Of a stretch of 64,000 nt of DNA, positions 61,958 through 64,000 are shown in pieces (the first letter of the stretch is position 1; every line of letters begins with the position of its first letter). This DNA comes from Pseudomonadota bacterium. GTDB taxonomy: Bacteria; Pseudomonadota; Gammaproteobacteria; Acidiferrobacterales; Acidiferrobacteraceae. Made by a program: the position numbers and the translations under genes. The DNA is taken from contig JAKAXM010000004.1 of NCBI GenBank assembly GCA_021816625.1, positions 62,001 through 126,000 of the forward strand, read 5' to 3'. Under the pieces are notes generated by a model. The model searched no databases. It had not been told where the DNA came from and saw only the letters and a program-made list of their open reading frames with translations.

Positions 61958-62707
61958 GTGGGTTGCATGCAGGGGTCGGAACGCGTAGTGCTCGTTACCG
62001 GTGGGGCCCGGCGGCTCGGCGCCGAGATCGTGCGGCATATGCATGCCCGCGGCCTGTCGGTGGTTTTGCATTACCGGGGCTCGCAGGTACAGGCGCAGGC
62101 GCTGAAGACAGAGCTCGAGACGGCGCGTCCCGGCAGCGTGCTGCTGGTCGCAGCCGACCTTCTCGACCCCGCCGCCCCGGAGCGCCTGGTCCAGGCGGCG
62201 CTCACCCATTACGGACGTCTCGACGTCCTCGTCAACAACGCCTCGAGTTTCTATGGAACTGCCTTGGCTACGGCGAGCCGGGAGGCATGGGATGACCTGC
62301 TCGGGACCAATCTGCGCGCGCCGTTTTTTCTGAGCCAGCAGGCCGCGCCCGCACTGGCGGCCCATGCCGGCGCCATCGTCAATATCGTCGATGTCCATGC
62401 GCAGCGCCCGCTCAAAGGCTATTCGGTCTACAGTATCGCCAAGGCGGGACTCGCCATGCTCACGCAGTCCCTGGCGCGCGAACTGGCGCCTGCGGTGCGG
62501 GTCAACGGTGTCGCCCCCGGTGCCATCTTGTGGCCGGAGGCCGGCGCCGACGAGCGGGAACGTGCCGCGGTTCTAGCCCGTATCCCCCAGGGCCGTATCG
62601 GTACGCCGCCGGACATCGCCCGTGCGGTCGCATTTTTGGCGCTGGATGCCCCTTATGTGACGGGCCAGATCCTGGCCGTCGACGGTGGCCGCTCCACGGT
62701 CTTGTGA
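61958..62707 (+). CDS. SDR-family pteridine reductase-like protein (start may be 61967)
   Basis: VVLVTGGARRLGAEIVRHMHARGLSVVLHYRGS; LVNNASSFYGTALA; YSVYSIAKAGLAMLTQSLARELAPAVRVNGVAPGAILWPE; next to folB. Confidence 0.85.
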   Translation: MGCMQGSERVVLVTGGARRLGAEIVRHMHARGLSVVLHYRGSQVQAQALKTELETARPGSVLLVAADLLDPAAPERLVQAALTHYGRLDVLVNNASSFYGTALATASREAWDDLLGTNLRAPFFLSQQAAPALAAHAGAIVNIVDVHAQRPLKGYSVYSIAKAGLAMLTQSLARELAPAVRVNGVAPGAILWPEAGADERERAAVLARIPQGRIGTPPDIARAVAFLALDAPYVTGQILAVDGGRSTVL

Positions 62708-62753
62708 AGGGCCGCGTGCGGCGCGGACCTTTAAACAAAGAGGCCGTAAAACC

Positions 62754-62774
62754 GCACCGCTTAGGGCGCGGTGC
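62754..62774. terminator. Candidate bidirectional terminator hairpin between convergent genes
   Basis: GCACCGC-ttagggc-GCGGTGC between the convergent pteridine reductase and folB genes. Confidence 0.5.
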
Positions 62775-62780
62775 CTGGGT

Positions 62781-63191
62781 TTAGGCCGGGCGGGCCGGGG
62801 GCGTGGTCGCCCCTTCCGCGGCGCGTTCGATGAGGACCCCGACCTCGCCGGCCCCGCGAATGGCGCCGCGTTTATTGACCTTGAGGCGCAGCCAGGAGAC
62901 GCCGAATTCCGTGAGCACGAGCGCGGCGACCCGTTCGGCGAGGGTCTCGACCAGCTGAAAGTCCGACGCACCCACGAAGCCCACGACGCGCTTGGCGACC
63001 GCTTTGTAGTCGAGGGCGTGACGGATGTCGTCATGGGCCGCCGCGGGCCGGATATCGACGGCCATGTCGAGATCGAATACGAGGGTCTGACGGGTCTGGC
63101 GTTCCCAATCCCAGATCCCGATAATGCAATCCACTCGCAGATCGTGTAAATACAGCACGTCTGTGCCGCTTGGGGGAACGCCGTTACGCAT
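62781..63191 (-). CDS. folB: Dihydroneopterin aldolase (start codon position uncertain)
   Basis: DVLYLHDLRVDCIIGIWDWERQTRQTLVFDLDMAVD; HALDYKAVAKRVVGFV; FQLVETLAERVAALVL. Confidence 0.92.
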   Translation of the reverse strand: MRNGVPPSGTDVLYLHDLRVDCIIGIWDWERQTRQTLVFDLDMAVDIRPAAAHDDIRHALDYKAVAKRVVGFVGASDFQLVETLAERVAALVLTEFGVSWLRLKVNKRGAIRGAGEVGVLIERAAEGATTPPARPA

Positions 63192-63806
63192 ATCTCGACA
63201 TGGGCCTATGTTTTACCGGGGATTGCTTATCTTCTGGGTTCGTTATCGACCGCCATCATTACGAGTCGTATCCTGGGTCTCCCCGACCCGCGCCACGCCG
63301 GGTCGGGGAACCCGGGCGCGACCAATGTGCTGCGTATCGGCGGCAAGAAGGCTGCCATTATCACCCTAACGGGAGATGTGCTCAAAGGGGCGCTACCTGT
63401 GCTGCTGGCCCGCGTCCTAGGCGTCGCGCCCTGGATCGTGGCGCTGGTGGCCTTTTCGGCCCTTCTTGGGCATATCTATCCCGTGTTCTTCCGCTTTCGC
63501 GGCGGCAAAGGGGTGGCCACGGCCTTTGGCGTCTTAGTCGCGATCGATCCCCTGGCGGGTGCTGCGCTACTGGGGATCTGGCTGGTCGTTGCCCTGATCT
63601 TCCGCTATTCGTCGCTTGCGGCGCTCACCGCGGCCGTCGCCGCCCCGTTCCTGATGGGCGCCACCCGGCACTCCCATGTCGGGCTCTTCTTTGCTGCCAC
63701 GGCCGCCATGAGTCTGCTCCTTTTATGGCGCCACCGCAGCAATATCCGCAACCTCCTGTCGGGGCAGGAGACCAAGATCGGGGCTAAGGCGGCGAAAGTT
63801 CGTTGA
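63186..63806 (+). CDS. plsY: Glycerol-3-phosphate acyltransferase PlsY (no canonical start codon visible)
   Basis: In-frame reading [67 protein letters not shown]...[14 protein letters not shown]; upstream in-frame stop (taa) with no ATG/GTG/TTG between it and the conserved core. Confidence 0.88.
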   Translation, partial: THISTWAYVLPGIAYLLGSLSTAIITSRILGLPDPRHAGSGNPGATNVLRIGGKKAAIITLTGDVLKGALPVLLARVLGVAPWIVALVAFSALLGHIYPVFFRFRGGKGVATAFGVLVAIDPLAGAALLGIWLVVALIFRYSSLAALTAAVAAPFLMGATRHSHVGLFFAATAAMSLLLLWRHRSNIRNLLSGQETKIGAKAAKVR

Positions 63807-64000
63807 GGGGCCAGCGGGGACGTACCCCGAAGGTCCCGGTGTCCTTTTGGCCGGCCGCCAGTCGCAGGCAGCCGGCGTAGGCGATCATGGCGCCGTTATC
63901 CGTGCAGAAGGCAGGTCGCGGGTAATAGAGCCGGATCCCGAGCTCGCGGGCGTCGGCGGTGAGGCGTTCGCGCAGATGCTGGTTGGCGCCGACCCCGCCG
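63784..64000 (-). CDS. tsaD: tRNA N6-adenosine threonylcarbamoyltransferase TsaD, C-terminal end (runs off window end)
   Basis: Reverse-strand reading [71 protein letters not shown]. Confidence 0.92.
   Translation of the reverse strand, partial: GGVGANQHLRERLTADARELGIRLYYPRPAFCTDNGAMIAYAGCLRLAAGQKDTGTFGVRPRWPLNELSPP

Overview
High-GC chromosomal window, most likely from a gammaproteobacterium (gene content suggests an Acidiferrobacter-like acidophilic chemolithotroph; this is inference only). Most of it is dense housekeeping sequence: hemW/rdgB/rph, a PP2C/STPK pair, yicC-gmk-rpoZ-spoT-ridA-recG, ubiA, aroE, prlC, xthA, a glycine-cleavage operon behind a tandem glycine riboswitch, slt, cca, cbbQ/cbbO-like genes, folB, plsY and the tsaD 3' end. 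The standout region is about 22.69-35.21 kb. It looks like a composite biofilm-matrix locus: a Fap-type functional-amyloid operon (small repeat protein, a 10-repeat FapC-like amyloid, a periplasmic C39 peptidase, a FapE-like protein) preceded by a near-consensus sigma-54 promoter. This is followed by an inserted exopolysaccharide module (WecB-type epimerase, YaiO-like OMP, unknown polytopic protein, processive GT2 synthase, bactofilin-like beta-repeat protein), then a FapF-like beta-barrel and a VpsR/NtrC-type sigma-54 activator carrying GAFTGA. Other points worth checking: a 123-aa 'mini' RND adaptor, tpx embedded between gcvPA and gcvPB, plsY without a canonical start codon, gene relics at about 44.9-45.3 kb, and back-to-back start codons (CATATG) for cca and a lipoprotein peptidase. 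I saw no tRNA, rRNA, CRISPR array or intact transposon. All product calls come from reading translated motifs; no database search was run.
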